A stretch of DNA of 64,000 nucleotides from Chloroflexota bacterium. Its GTDB lineage: Bacteria > Chloroflexota > Dehalococcoidia > Bin125. Where the stretch lies: contig JAPOXK010000021.1 in the NCBI GenBank assembly GCA_026707145.1, positions 233,588 to 297,587 on the forward strand, written 5' to 3'. Positions 18,950 through 29,871 of the stretch are shown piece by piece. Below the pieces are notes generated by a model, which had not been told where the DNA came from, searched no databases, and was given only the letters and a program-made list of their open reading frames with translations. Both the position numbers and the translations under genes were made by a program. Numbering within the stretch: position 1 is the first letter of the stretch; each line of letters begins with the position of its first letter.

Positions 18950-19897
18950 CTAGGTCAGTAGTGTTCCAGGCGTCACGCCCGCCGCCGCGGCCCACTCGGC
19001 CGCCGGCACCCGCTTCCCGCCTTCCGCCTTCGCCGTGTCCACCCGCACGGCTCCCCGGCCGCAGCGAATCGTGAGACCTGCGGCTTCCACGGCGAGGACG
19101 CTTCCTGGCTGCCCCTGCGCTTCCTCATCGGGCTCCGCCTTTTGTGATCCGTAGAGCGTCACCTTGACGGCGTCTCCCGCCGGTCCGGCAATAGTCGACC
19201 ACGCTCCCGGCTGCCGGTCGCTCCCACGAATGAAATCGTGCACCCGCGGCGCGGCTTGGGTCCAGTCGATGCGGGCGATGTCGCCTTCCCAAGGTGCTTC
19301 GTAAGTCGCTTGGCTCTCATCTTGCGCGATCCGCGGCGCCTCGCCCTTCGCTATGCGCCGCACCGCCTCGGTCAGCGCCTCCACTCCTATGGGAAACAGC
19401 CGCTCTCGATAGAGGCTGTTCACGGTGTCGTTCTCGCTGATCGCACAGCGTTCCTGGAGCAGCACCGGTCCCGTATCGATCCCGGCGTCCACCCAGAAGA
19501 TCGTGCAGCCGGTTTCGGTATCCCCTTGCATGATCGCGTGATTGATCGCGCTCCGTCCCCGATGCTTGGGCAGCAAACTGGGGTGGTACTGGATCGTCGC
19601 TTGTGGCGGGAAGTCCAGAACCTGACTCGGGATGATCTGCGTGACGAAAGCCATCACGTTGAGAGCCGGCTTGGTCGAGGCGTAGGTTTCGAAGACGGTG
19701 GCATCCACGATTCCCTTGCGTTGCCAGCGCGCAGGCTGCTCGACGCGGACGCCGTCGCGACGCGCGGCCTCGGCGAGGGGGTCGGGGCGGCCCGTCTCGG
19801 GCGCCGTGAACACGCCGACGATCTCGTGACCGTCGTCACGCAGCCGCTCGTAGACCGCCGCGCCGAACGCTGCCTGTCCGATGATCGCGATCCGCAT
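18950..19897 (-). CDS. Formyltransferase / 10-formyl-THF hydrolase-domain protein
   Basis: IQYHPSLLPKHRGRSAINHAIMQGDTETGCTIFWVDAGIDTGPVLLQ; C-terminal FMT-like domain. Confidence 0.85.
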   Translation of the reverse strand: MRIAIIGQAAFGAAVYERLRDDGHEIVGVFTAPETGRPDPLAEAARRDGVRVEQPARWQRKGIVDATVFETYASTKPALNVMAFVTQIIPSQVLDFPPQATIQYHPSLLPKHRGRSAINHAIMQGDTETGCTIFWVDAGIDTGPVLLQERCAISENDTVNSLYRERLFPIGVEALTEAVRRIAKGEAPRIAQDESQATYEAPWEGDIARIDWTQAAPRVHDFIRGSDRQPGAWSTIAGPAGDAVKVTLYGSQKAEPDEEAQGQPGSVLAVEAAGLTIRCGRGAVRVDTAKAEGGKRVPAAEWAAAAGVTPGTLLT

Positions 19898-19978
19898 GCC
19901 CGCCTCCTGAATCGGATCTCCGCGAGAGAGCCTGAGCCTATGAGCCGAAGTGCGACAGGGTCAACGCGACGCTCGGCA

Positions 19979-20713
19979 TCAGGCCGGCCCTCCGGTCACC
20001 TCGCGAAGCTCGCCGTCGTGCATAGCGAACACCCGCTTGGCCCGCCGCGCCAGCGCCGCGTTGTGGGTCACCATTACCACCGCCTGGCCACCCGCATTCA
20101 GCTCTTCCAGCAGCGCAACCACCTCCTCGCCCGTCTTTGAATCCAGATTCCCGGTTGGCTCGTCGGCCAGGAGCACCGCCGGTTGGTTCGCGAGCGCTCG
20201 CGCGATCGCGACCCGCTGGCGCTCCCCGCCCGAGAGGCTCGCGGGGCGATGCTGCAAGCGCTCTCCCAGCCCCACCGTCCGCAGCAGGACCTCGGCGCGC
20301 TTGCGCCGCTCGCCTTTCGGCACTCCTGCCAGTTGCAACACGATCTCTACGTTCTCGCGGGTTGTCAGCGAGTGCAGTAAGTTGAAGGTCTGAAAGATGA
20401 AACCCACGGTGGTGAGTCGGCGCTTGGCCCGTGCCTCCGCGCCGAGCCGCCCCGTCGGCTCGCCTTGCAGTCGTACCTCTCCACGCGAAGGTGAATCGAT
20501 CAAGCCGAGTAGGTGCAGCAGAGTCGATTTCCCGCTCCCACTCGGTCCCACCACGGCGACGAAGTCGCCCGCTTGGACTTCCAGATTCACGGCGCGCAGC
20601 GCCTGCACATCACTTGCCCCTACTCGGAAGCTGCGACTGAGCCCTCGCGCGGCGAGCACAGGAGTATCCTTTCGCTTCGGTCGCGATTTGCGCTTAGGCC
20701 AGAGCCAAGCCAT
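19979..20713 (-). CDS. ABC transporter ATP-binding protein (LolD/MacB type)
   Basis: VGPSGSGKSTLLHLLGL Walker A, LSGGERQRVAIARAL signature, VLLADEPTGNLDSKTG Walker B. Confidence 0.95.
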   Translation of the reverse strand: MAWLWPKRKSRPKRKDTPVLAARGLSRSFRVGASDVQALRAVNLEVQAGDFVAVVGPSGSGKSTLLHLLGLIDSPSRGEVRLQGEPTGRLGAEARAKRRLTTVGFIFQTFNLLHSLTTRENVEIVLQLAGVPKGERRKRAEVLLRTVGLGERLQHRPASLSGGERQRVAIARALANQPAVLLADEPTGNLDSKTGEEVVALLEELNAGGQAVVMVTHNAALARRAKRVFAMHDGELREVTGGPA

Positions 20714-20717
20714 TGAA

Positions 20718-21938
20718 CTACTCGTATCGGAGCGCGACGATCGGATCGACCCGCAGCGCGCGCACTGCGGGCAATATCGCAGCCAGCAGCCCCAGTGCCG
20801 TCAGCAACCCGACCGATTGCGCCTCGATCCGCCGGCTCCGGATCGCGGCTGCGTCGGGCCCCAATGCCTTCATGATCACCAAGCGCGAGATCGGCACCCC
20901 CAGCGCCGATCCGGCCAATGCGACGAGCAAGGCCTCCGCGAGGATCATGCCCGTGATCGCACTACCAGGCGCCCCGATCGCTCGGAGCGTCCCCAGCTCC
21001 TTCGTCCGCTCCAATACCGCTACGAACATGACCACCGTGATCAGCAGCGCCGCCACGACCACCGCTGTCCAGCGCACCACCCGGAAGAATTGCTGCGTGC
21101 GGTCCAGCAACTGCCGGGCGCTGGCCGTCAGCTGCTTGTCGCTGACCACCATGAGCGCAGGGTGCGATGCCTCCAACGCGGCTTCTAGCTCCGCAATGTC
21201 CTTGGTTCGCCGCGGCGTCACGATCGCGGCGCTCACCGTCTCCGTCTGTCCCAGCAGCGCCCGCGCCGACTCCAGGGGCATCACGACGCACGAGCGCAGC
21301 AGCTGGTTCGTCTGCGGCTCAATGATCCCTATCACCCGGAACGGCGCCCCGCGGATCTCTAGGTCACTCCCTGGCGCCGCCAGCGCGATCGGCCCGATCG
21401 GCGATTCCACTTCGGTGGTCGCCGACGCCTGGGCCGCCAGGTAGCGCGCTGCCAGGACTCCCAGAATGACCGGCGCCGGCTCATGTCCGGCAGCGCCGCT
21501 GTCCGCGGGTAAGCGATTGGTCCCGAGCATCGCGGGCGCGCCAGCCAGGAAGGCGTCCTCCCTGCCTATCTCCAGCCCCACCACCAGCGCTTCCGGCGGC
21601 GCCGTCGCGAAGGGCGGCGGTGCCAGCACCGCGAACGATACCGCCGTGGACTTCGAACGCTGCACGCGATCCGAGACCAGGACGCGCTCCACGGCTTCGA
21701 ACGGGATTGAGGAAGAGATCGGTGGCCACTCGATCCCGGTCGTTCCGGCAGCGCTCCGCGACTGGATCACCAAGCGCCCGGTGAAGCGTTGCATCTGCAT
21801 ATCCAGGTCTTCGGAGATGAATCGCATCACCGTCGTCACCACGATATGGAGGTTCACGCACACGCCGAACCCCGCCACAGTCAGGAGTGTCCGCAGCTTC
21901 TTCGATAGGAGATTCCCCGTAACGACGCTCAGCAGCAC
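20718..21938 (-). CDS. FtsX/MacB-like ABC transporter permease
   Basis: N-terminal TM, C-terminal FtsX domain (ELGTLRAIGAPGSAITGMILAEALLVALAGSALGV). Confidence 0.88.
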   Translation of the reverse strand: MLLSVVTGNLLSKKLRTLLTVAGFGVCVNLHIVVTTVMRFISEDLDMQMQRFTGRLVIQSRSAAGTTGIEWPPISSSIPFEAVERVLVSDRVQRSKSTAVSFAVLAPPPFATAPPEALVVGLEIGREDAFLAGAPAMLGTNRLPADSGAAGHEPAPVILGVLAARYLAAQASATTEVESPIGPIALAAPGSDLEIRGAPFRVIGIIEPQTNQLLRSCVVMPLESARALLGQTETVSAAIVTPRRTKDIAELEAALEASHPALMVVSDKQLTASARQLLDRTQQFFRVVRWTAVVVAALLITVVMFVAVLERTKELGTLRAIGAPGSAITGMILAEALLVALAGSALGVPISRLVIMKALGPDAAAIRSRRIEAQSVGLLTALGLLAAILPAVRALRVDPIVALRYE

Positions 21939-22019
21939 CCGCTGATGCTACCTGCCTCGCGGGATGCGAGCAGCCGCCAAGTAGGCCGCTGCGCCCGGGA
22001 GAGGGCGAGAGGTTCCTGC

Positions 22020-22361
22020 CTACGAATCCTGCAAATGGCAGAAGAACTGCCGTTGTTCGGGCGGGCCAGTCATGTGGTCGAGCCGCACCGCGACCTCGCA
22101 GCCGCTATCGAGCCGCAGCCTCAAGTCCGGCTTGTCTTGGTAAACCAGCATCTCCAGCGCGCCTTTCGGCGACACGCCGGATAGTTGCACGCTGTAGGCC
22201 TCTTCAAGGTGCGCGGGGCGGCGTGGGTCGCAGCGCCCATGCGCTACCGTCGACGCATCAGGCGTAAGGATGGTGCAATCGGTCGTCTCGGGAAGAATCG
22301 TTGCGAGGTCGATAGCAGGCCCGGCAGCCGAGAGGTTCGGGTGAGCGGATACGCTAGTCAT
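22020..22361 (-). CDS. Hypothetical protein
   Basis: Divergent from the SDR gene with a good upstream promoter (minus strand TTGACA-17-AAGAAT); no family recognised. Confidence 0.6.
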   Translation of the reverse strand: MTSVSAHPNLSAAGPAIDLATILPETTDCTILTPDASTVAHGRCDPRRPAHLEEAYSVQLSGVSPKGALEMLVYQDKPDLRLRLDSGCEVAVRLDHMTGPPEQRQFFCHLQDS

Positions 22362-22399
22362 GAGGGCTCCTCGGGAAGCCCAGCCACCAAACTGATTAC

Positions 22400-22428
22400 A
22401 TTCTTTAACGTTAAGTTCGATCTGTCAA
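22400..22428 (-). promoter_or_regulatory. Predicted sigma70-like promoter with palindromic element
   Basis: Minus strand TTGACA (22428-22423), 17-nt spacer, AAGAAT (22405-22400); TTAACGTTAA palindrome at 22405-22414. Confidence 0.5.
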
Positions 22429-22567
22429 TCGATACGCCGCGCGAGGCGCATCGCCTTCGGCGGCTTTGGGACGGCTCCGCCAGCCGTCATTGATCCCGGC
22501 GATCATTCGAGGACCACGTGGGGCATGACTAGCGGCACCGATCCGCATCGGCCATACTGCCTCGGTC

Positions 22568-23527
22568 ATGGGTACCCGACTCAAGGATCGTGTCGCCATC
22601 GTTACGGGCGCCGGCCGCGGTATCGGTCGCGGCGAGGCGATTCTGCTTGCTTCCGAGGGCGCCAAAGTCGTCGTGAACGACCTCGGCGGCGCGCAGACTG
22701 GCGAAGGCGGTAGCAGCAGTGCTCCCGCCGACCAAGTCGTCGACGAGATCAGGGCCGCTGGGGGGACTGCACTCGCTAATTACGATTCCGTTGCGGAAAC
22801 CGACGGCGCCGATCACCTTATCCAGAGCGCCATGGACGCTTTTGGGCGCCTCGACATCCTCGTGAACAACGCCGGCATCATTCGGGATCGCATGGTCTAC
22901 AACATTCCCGAAGAGGAATGGGATCGCGTTCACGGGGTGCACTTGAAAGGGCACTTCAACTGCATCCGCGCCGCCGCGCCCATCTTGCGGGCGCAGCGCT
23001 CCGGTCGCATCGTCAACACCTCGTCGGAGGCCGGGCTCGGCAGCATGGGTCAGGCTTCCTACGGCTCCGCAAAGGAGGGGATCGTCGGCCTCACGCGTAC
23101 AGTAGCCAAGGACCTTGGGCGCTACGGGATCACCTGCAACGCCATCCGCCCCCGCGCTTCCACGCGGATGACCGAGAACCCGGAGCTCAAGGAAGCGACG
23201 ACGCGCATGGGTGAGCTCCGCAAACGCCCCGGGCAGTTCGCAGTCCCCGAGCAGGAGGACTTCCTCATCGCGGGCGGCGGACCCGATCCCCAAATTCACC
23301 GGGCTGAGAACGTCGCTCCCATCGTGGTCTGGCTCTGCACGGACAAGGCCGCCAAGATCAACGGCCGCACCTTTCTCACGGGGGGCTACGCCATCGGCCT
23401 CTACGAGGAGCCCCACATTGAGGCAGAGATGATCTGCCGAGATGGCTGGTCGGTCGACGCGATCGACGCTGCCGTTCCTACAACCTTCCTTGCCCGCGAC
23501 ATGAATCCTCAGCTCTTCGACGAGTAA
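22568..23527 (+). CDS. Short-chain dehydrogenase/reductase
   Basis: VTGAGRGIGRGEAILLASEGAKVVVNDLGG; NNAGIIRD; YGSAKEGIVGLTRTVAKDLGRYGITCNAIRP. Confidence 0.93.
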   Translation: MGTRLKDRVAIVTGAGRGIGRGEAILLASEGAKVVVNDLGGAQTGEGGSSSAPADQVVDEIRAAGGTALANYDSVAETDGADHLIQSAMDAFGRLDILVNNAGIIRDRMVYNIPEEEWDRVHGVHLKGHFNCIRAAAPILRAQRSGRIVNTSSEAGLGSMGQASYGSAKEGIVGLTRTVAKDLGRYGITCNAIRPRASTRMTENPELKEATTRMGELRKRPGQFAVPEQEDFLIAGGGPDPQIHRAENVAPIVVWLCTDKAAKINGRTFLTGGYAIGLYEEPHIEAEMICRDGWSVDAIDAAVPTTFLARDMNPQLFDE

Positions 23528-23532
23528 TCGCG

Positions 23533-24495
23533 ATGTCCAACCGACTCCAAGGCCGCGTCGCACTCGTCACCGGATCTGGTGGAGGCATCGGCCGTGCGGA
23601 GGCTTTGGCACTCGCCGCCGAAGGCGCCCAGGTGGTCGTCAACGATATCGGCGCGAGCGTCACCGGCATTGAGGGGCAGGCCAGTCGCACTCCCGCGGAG
23701 GAGGTCGTCGCCGAGATCAGGCAGGCCGGTGGGGAAGCGGTGCCCAACTTCGACTCCGTCGCCGACCACAAAGCCGCAGAGCGCATCATCCAAGCGACGC
23801 TCGATGCCTTTGGCCGCCTCGATATCCTGGTCAATAATGCGGGCGTTCTCCAAGAGCAGATGGTCTGGAAGATCAGCGATGAACAATGGGATCGCGAACA
23901 CGGCGTTCACCTCAAGGGCGCGTTCAACACCATTAAGTTCGCCGCACAGATCTTTCGTCAACAGAAGTCCGGCCGCATCGTCAACACGGCCTCGCCGGCC
24001 GGGCTCGGCGCCATGGGCCATGCTTCCTACGCCTCGGCGAAGGAGGGCGTCGTCGGCCTGACCCGCACGGTGGCGAAGGACCTAGGCCGTTACGGTGTGA
24101 CCTGCAACGCGATCCGCCCCGCCGCACGCACGCGCATGACCGTGAACCCCGACCTCGAGGCCAATCTCGAGCGCATGCGCGAGATGCGCACTCGCCCCGG
24201 GCAGTTTGCCGATCCGATGCTCGAGGAGATCGTCCTGGCTGGCGAAGGGCTCAAGGCCGATCTCTTCCATCCCAACAACGTCGCCGCCTTTGTCGTCTGG
24301 CTGTGTACCGACGCCGCTCGCCGGATCAACGGGCGCACCTTCTTCGTGGGCGGCGATCGCATCGGCCTTTACGCGGAGCCGACCGCGAAGTCGGTGCTCT
24401 GCAACGACGGCCCCTGGGCCCTCGACGCCTTGGACGCTCTCTTCGACGCCAGCTTCCTCTCCGACGACATGAACCCCAATGCGCCGGAGCAGTAA
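23533..24495 (+). CDS. Short-chain dehydrogenase/reductase (tandem paralogue)
   Basis: VTGSGGGIGRAEALALAAEGAQVVVNDIGA; NNAGVLQE; YASAKEGVVGLTRTVAKDLGRYGVTCNAIRPAARTRMT. Confidence 0.93.
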   Translation: MSNRLQGRVALVTGSGGGIGRAEALALAAEGAQVVVNDIGASVTGIEGQASRTPAEEVVAEIRQAGGEAVPNFDSVADHKAAERIIQATLDAFGRLDILVNNAGVLQEQMVWKISDEQWDREHGVHLKGAFNTIKFAAQIFRQQKSGRIVNTASPAGLGAMGHASYASAKEGVVGLTRTVAKDLGRYGVTCNAIRPAARTRMTVNPDLEANLERMREMRTRPGQFADPMLEEIVLAGEGLKADLFHPNNVAAFVVWLCTDAARRINGRTFFVGGDRIGLYAEPTAKSVLCNDGPWALDALDALFDASFLSDDMNPNAPEQ

Positions 24496-24528
24496 CGCGG
24501 AGAGCTGCACGGTAACGCTGTCAATAAG

Positions 24529-24550
24529 AAAGCCCGCACAGGCGGGCTTT
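24529..24550. terminator. Intrinsic-terminator-like hairpin between convergent genes
   Basis: AAAGCCCGC-ACAG-GCGGGCTTT. Confidence 0.8.
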
Positions 24551-24573
24551 CCCTGCGTCACGGGGAGGGTCGC

Positions 24574-24921
24574 TTAGACCTCCAGCATCCCCGTCTCACC
24601 CTGATCGGCTTGGTCGTATGGCTCCGAGCCGCCGCCCTTGCGCGCGCCGAAGTAGATAAAGCCGCCCAATCCGAGGCCCAGTACCAGCCCCACGCCGACG
24701 ATGATCCAGATCAGCCACTCGTCGAAACCGTTCGCGTTCGAGCTCAAGTGTTGGTTTCCCGCGCCAAGGTTGACGGCGATCGCGTTCACGACCACGAACA
24801 GGACCGCGTGCACAATCATTGCCGGAACCACGACAGCCGCCTTGATATAGAGCGGTTGACGCATAAACCACTGCAGCACCTGCGTGAGATCCTGCAGCAG
24901 CTTCCCCATCATCTGGTCCAT
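24574..24921 (-). CDS. Small two-TM membrane protein
   Basis: MDQMMGKLLQDL...IKAAVVVPAMIVHAVLFVVVNAI...WLIWIIVGVGLVLGLGLGGFIYFGARKGGG. Confidence 0.7.
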   Translation of the reverse strand: MDQMMGKLLQDLTQVLQWFMRQPLYIKAAVVVPAMIVHAVLFVVVNAIAVNLGAGNQHLSSNANGFDEWLIWIIVGVGLVLGLGLGGFIYFGARKGGGSEPYDQADQGETGMLEV

Positions 24922-24985
24922 CAGTCTCCCCCCTGTATGGCAGTATGACCCCGCGCGGGCGATTGCGTCTAGCCGAACCGAGTCA

Positions 24986-25960
24986 CTAGAGTCCCGGCCG
25001 TGCGTCGCCTTCCACCGCCACCGCGTAAGCGCCGATATCTCCGCCGCGTCCCAGATTCGGGTCTTCCAGGCGAGGCAGCATTTCCGCTTCAGCCTGCTGG
25101 AACAGTTGGTCGACATCCCAGGCTTGGTCGTCGTCGCTGCGCATGAGGAACTTTTCGTGCGGGTGGCTGTACAGGATCACGTCGTATCCTCGCACGCCGA
25201 AGGCCTGCCCCGTCACCTCCTGTGCCTCGTCGGATGCGAGGTACAGAATCCAGCGCGCGACGTTGATGGGATCCCGGCGCGTTCCCGCGTTCGCCTCCGA
25301 CGCCACGATCCCTTGCTCTTGTCGCTGTTTCATCGCCTGCGGCGTTCGGTCCATCAGTCGGGTCGAAGCCGCCGGCAGGATCGCGTTGCAGGTCACGTTA
25401 TAGCGCCCGAGCGCGTTCGCGCAGGAGCGCATGAAGGACCACACGCCCCCTTTGGCTGCTGCGTAGTTCGGTTGCCCCGGCGCCCCGAACATCGCGTTCG
25501 AGGAGATGAAGATCAGGCGACCGCTGCGCTGCTGTCGGAACACTTGCGAGACATACTTAGTCAGGGCGAAGTGGCCTTTCAGGTGCACTGCGACGACATC
25601 GTCCCATTCGGTCTCCGTCATGTTGAACACCATGCGCTCACGCAGGATTCCCGCACAGCAGACGGCGATATCCACTTGGCCGAAGGCATCGATCGCTTGC
25701 TGCACCATTTGCTCGCCCGTTGCCATCTCGGCCACGTTTCCGGCGTTCGCAACCGCTTGCCCACCCATCGCTTGGATCTCGGCGACCACCCGCTCCGCTG
25801 GCTCGCTGTTCTGCTCTCCCACCTCGTTGGGCGGCCCGCCGTAGTCGTTCACGACCACTTTGGCGCCATGCTCCGCGAAGAGCAGCGCTACCGCACGTCC
25901 GATCCCGCTTCCCGCCCCGGTGACGATCGCCACCTTGCCCTCGAGCCGCTTTTTCGCCAT
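24986..25960 (-). CDS. Short-chain dehydrogenase/reductase
   Basis: VTGAGSGIGRAVALLFAEHGAKVVVNDYGG; YAAAKGGVWSFMRSCANALGRYNVTCNAILPAASTRLMD. Confidence 0.92.
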   Translation of the reverse strand: MAKKRLEGKVAIVTGAGSGIGRAVALLFAEHGAKVVVNDYGGPPNEVGEQNSEPAERVVAEIQAMGGQAVANAGNVAEMATGEQMVQQAIDAFGQVDIAVCCAGILRERMVFNMTETEWDDVVAVHLKGHFALTKYVSQVFRQQRSGRLIFISSNAMFGAPGQPNYAAAKGGVWSFMRSCANALGRYNVTCNAILPAASTRLMDRTPQAMKQRQEQGIVASEANAGTRRDPINVARWILYLASDEAQEVTGQAFGVRGYDVILYSHPHEKFLMRSDDDQAWDVDQLFQQAEAEMLPRLEDPNLGRGGDIGAYAVAVEGDARPGL

Positions 25961-26107
25961 GTTGCCGTCTCCGAATCTTTCTTTCGGTGGTGTTCAGCCG
26001 ACCACGATGATAAAGGCTGCGCCCGTCCGTCGCCGTGCAGGTGGTTTGCAGGGCCGGTACGCTAGATCTCTACCGCAAGATCATGAAGGGCGCGTTCGCT
26101 GCTACCT

Positions 26108-28099
26108 ATGGCTCGACTACCCGCCGACCATCGTACACGCCTCTCCAGGCGCGCGCTTCTCCGCGCCGCCGCCGCCAGCGGCGTCGGCGCCTCCGCTCTG
26201 GCGCTTGTGGGCTGCGGCGAAGATGGTGACGAAGACACGGTGGACCAATCTCCCAACGAGCAATCGCCCCTCCAAACGCCGGCCGCGGCTCCACCGGAGA
26301 CGCCCACGGTCGAGGAGGCAGCATCCGGCGAAGCAGCGCCCGTGCTCCTCCCCCCCAATCCTGTCCAAGGCGGCATCATCGGCTGGCCCGCCCAAGTCAC
26401 GCACGAAGGGCACGACCGGTGGGACCCTCACCGCAGCCGCTACAGCGAGACCCAGACGTGGCTCAGCACCATGTACAGCCGCCTCATTCGCTGGGAGTCG
26501 ATCTTGCAGGGCACGCTGGAAGCCGATCTCGCCGCCACGCTTCCCGAGATCCCGGACGAGGTTACCTACATCTTCCGCGTCAACCCGGCTGCGCGTTTCT
26601 GGGAGACGCCGCCGATGGAAGGTCGCGGCGTTACTGCCGAGGATGTGCGATTCACCATCCAGCGGCAGATCGAGGCACGGGACGCGGAAGACATTCCCGA
26701 TCCCTTCTTCTTCCGCCAGGCGGCCTACACCCGCACCGCGACGCTGGAGGTGAGCGACGAGCACACGATCCGCCTCACCACTGAGGAGCCCGACGCGACC
26801 TACCTCAGCAACGTGCACGCCGGCCCGTGGGCCTGGATCATCGGCGCCGAGGCCGCCGAAGCGTTCGGCGATGATTGGCGGGACGCGCCCGACGATCCCT
26901 CGCTCAACGCCGGCAGCGGCCCGTATCTGCCGGTGGGCTTCAGCCGCGACAATTCCTTTCAGATCCGCCGCTCCGCCAATTGGTGGAAGCCGGATCTTCC
27001 CATTTACCCCGAAGGGTGGACCTTCGTTCACGTCGACGCAGCCACTGCGGCGGCCGCCTACCGCGATGGGCAGATCGACGCCGTCGACTTCCCCCTAGGC
27101 AAAGCCGCCATTGACGAACTCCGCGCTGATTTTCCGCATCACACCGTCTACGAGCATCCTATCCAAAGCGCGATCCAGCTCGGCATGGTCTTCGACGGCG
27201 CCGCCGGTGAGCGCAATCCTCTGGCAGATACGCGGTTAGCTCGCGCCATGCACCTCGCCATTGATCGCTTTGAGCTGATCGAGGCCCTCTACTTTGGCGA
27301 CGGCCGCCTTTCCGGACCCATTCCCTGGTTCTTCCCGAAGTGGGCGATCCCGGAAGCCGACCTGCTGGAAGTTCCCGGCTACCGCCCCGACAAAGCGGAT
27401 GATCGCGCGGAGATCAACGCCCTGGTCAGCGCCGCCGGCGGCGCTGCCCAAATCGGCCGCGTGCCGCTAGTGGTGCCAGACATCTTTCAGGGCATCTTTC
27501 CCGGCATTGCCGACACCATCCAAGCGATGTTGGAGCGGAATCTCGGCCTCGCGATCGATATCGATTTCCTGACCTACGACGCCTTGTTCACCGGCGTGCG
27601 GGAGAAGACCGTAGCCGCTTTTATCGGCCTCGGGCCCCTCACGCTCCAGCAATCCGAGGCGGACCCCAGCAGCCACTGGCTCGACATCGCTCATAGCGAG
27701 GGAAGCGCTAACTGGGGAGGCTATAGCAACCCCGCCGTCGATGAGCTGATCGAGCAGATGCAGAGCACGTTCGATGTCAGCGCCCGCCGTACGCGCGCCC
27801 GCCAAATCCAGCAGCATTTCCTGGATGATCCCTTCTGGCTCGTTAACATCACAAACGGTATCCAGCTCGGCATCGCCCGGCCGTATCTCTTCACCGACGA
27901 GCGTGCCTTGGAATTCGCGTGGTCCGCCCATCACTTCGATAAGTCTTGGCTCGATAGCAGCAACCCGGAGTATCCGGAATCGCGGATGCTGCCAGCGGAT
28001 GCTTCCGTATTCGATCGTGCGCGGGAAGAGACCGACGCCGCCTCCGGTGAAGAAGAGGCATCCGGAGCGATTCCCGAAGCCGAAGACGGAGGCGGCTAG
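26108..28099 (+). CDS. ABC transporter substrate-binding protein (family 5, peptide/solute type), Tat-like lipoprotein
   Basis: SRRALLRAAAASGVGASALALVGCGEDGD signal; GRGVTAEDVRFTIQRQIE; ARAMHLAIDRFELIEALYFGDG; EGSANWGGYSNPAVDELIEQMQ. Confidence 0.88.
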   Translation: MARLPADHRTRLSRRALLRAAAASGVGASALALVGCGEDGDEDTVDQSPNEQSPLQTPAAAPPETPTVEEAASGEAAPVLLPPNPVQGGIIGWPAQVTHEGHDRWDPHRSRYSETQTWLSTMYSRLIRWESILQGTLEADLAATLPEIPDEVTYIFRVNPAARFWETPPMEGRGVTAEDVRFTIQRQIEARDAEDIPDPFFFRQAAYTRTATLEVSDEHTIRLTTEEPDATYLSNVHAGPWAWIIGAEAAEAFGDDWRDAPDDPSLNAGSGPYLPVGFSRDNSFQIRRSANWWKPDLPIYPEGWTFVHVDAATAAAAYRDGQIDAVDFPLGKAAIDELRADFPHHTVYEHPIQSAIQLGMVFDGAAGERNPLADTRLARAMHLAIDRFELIEALYFGDGRLSGPIPWFFPKWAIPEADLLEVPGYRPDKADDRAEINALVSAAGGAAQIGRVPLVVPDIFQGIFPGIADTIQAMLERNLGLAIDIDFLTYDALFTGVREKTVAAFIGLGPLTLQQSEADPSSHWLDIAHSEGSANWGGYSNPAVDELIEQMQSTFDVSARRTRARQIQQHFLDDPFWLVNITNGIQLGIARPYLFTDERALEFAWSAHHFDKSWLDSSNPEYPESRMLPADASVFDRAREETDAASGEEEASGAIPEAEDGGG

Positions 28100-28129
28100 C
28101 CGCCCCGTCGCGCTGGATAGCAGCCGCGC

Positions 28130-28459
28130 ATGCGCGTCACGCCGGACTCGACTTGCCCACATCTCACGGGCCAAGGGCACGTGGCGGCGCGCGTCTTCCG
28201 GATGTCCCGTTCGGATGGCGCCATCGCTCTCAAGTGCGCAGCTTGCGCCCTTGGCGACCGGCGCATGCTGCGGCGATCCGTCCTGACCGCGATCGTCGTC
28301 GGAACCATTCTCGTCCTCATCAACCAAGGTCCAGCCCTCTTCGCGGGCGACTTCCCCTCCGCCCTCGCTTGGAAAATCCCCCTGACCTACCTCGTGCCCT
28401 TCTGCGTCGCATCGTGGGGCTCGCTCACCAACGCTTACCTGCGCCATCGCCGCGACTAG
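28130..28459 (+). CDS. NrtS-like small membrane protein
   Basis: MLRRSVLTAIVVGTILVLINQGPALFAGDFPSALAWKIPLTYLVPFCVASWGSLTNAY; real start may be at an internal codon. Confidence 0.7.
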   Translation: MRVTPDSTCPHLTGQGHVAARVFRMSRSDGAIALKCAACALGDRRMLRRSVLTAIVVGTILVLINQGPALFAGDFPSALAWKIPLTYLVPFCVASWGSLTNAYLRHRRD

Positions 28460-28541
28460 CTTTAGCTAATGCCGATGAGCGAGTATTCATTGAAGTGACG
28501 ACGGCTCCCGGGGACAGGTCTGCGCCTTCGCTCTAGTAAGC

Positions 28542-29753
<1,212 letters not shown>

Positions 29754-29871
29754 CCATCTCTAAAGAGCGCCTGTGACCCGTGTCACGACCTTGACATGCC
29801 ACGCTAACGCGCCACGATCAGCATGACTACCAGTCAACCGCCCTGCCTGAGCAAGGGAAAAGGAGGAAGCC

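Noticed and set aside
22529-24561. Long minus-strand ORFs (344, 170 and 159 aa) opposite the tandem SDRs
   Set aside because: Antisense shadow ORFs that resemble each other only because the SDR genes are paralogous.
24884-26065. 393-aa plus-strand ORF
   Set aside because: Antisense to the SDR at 24986-25960; no recognisable domain.
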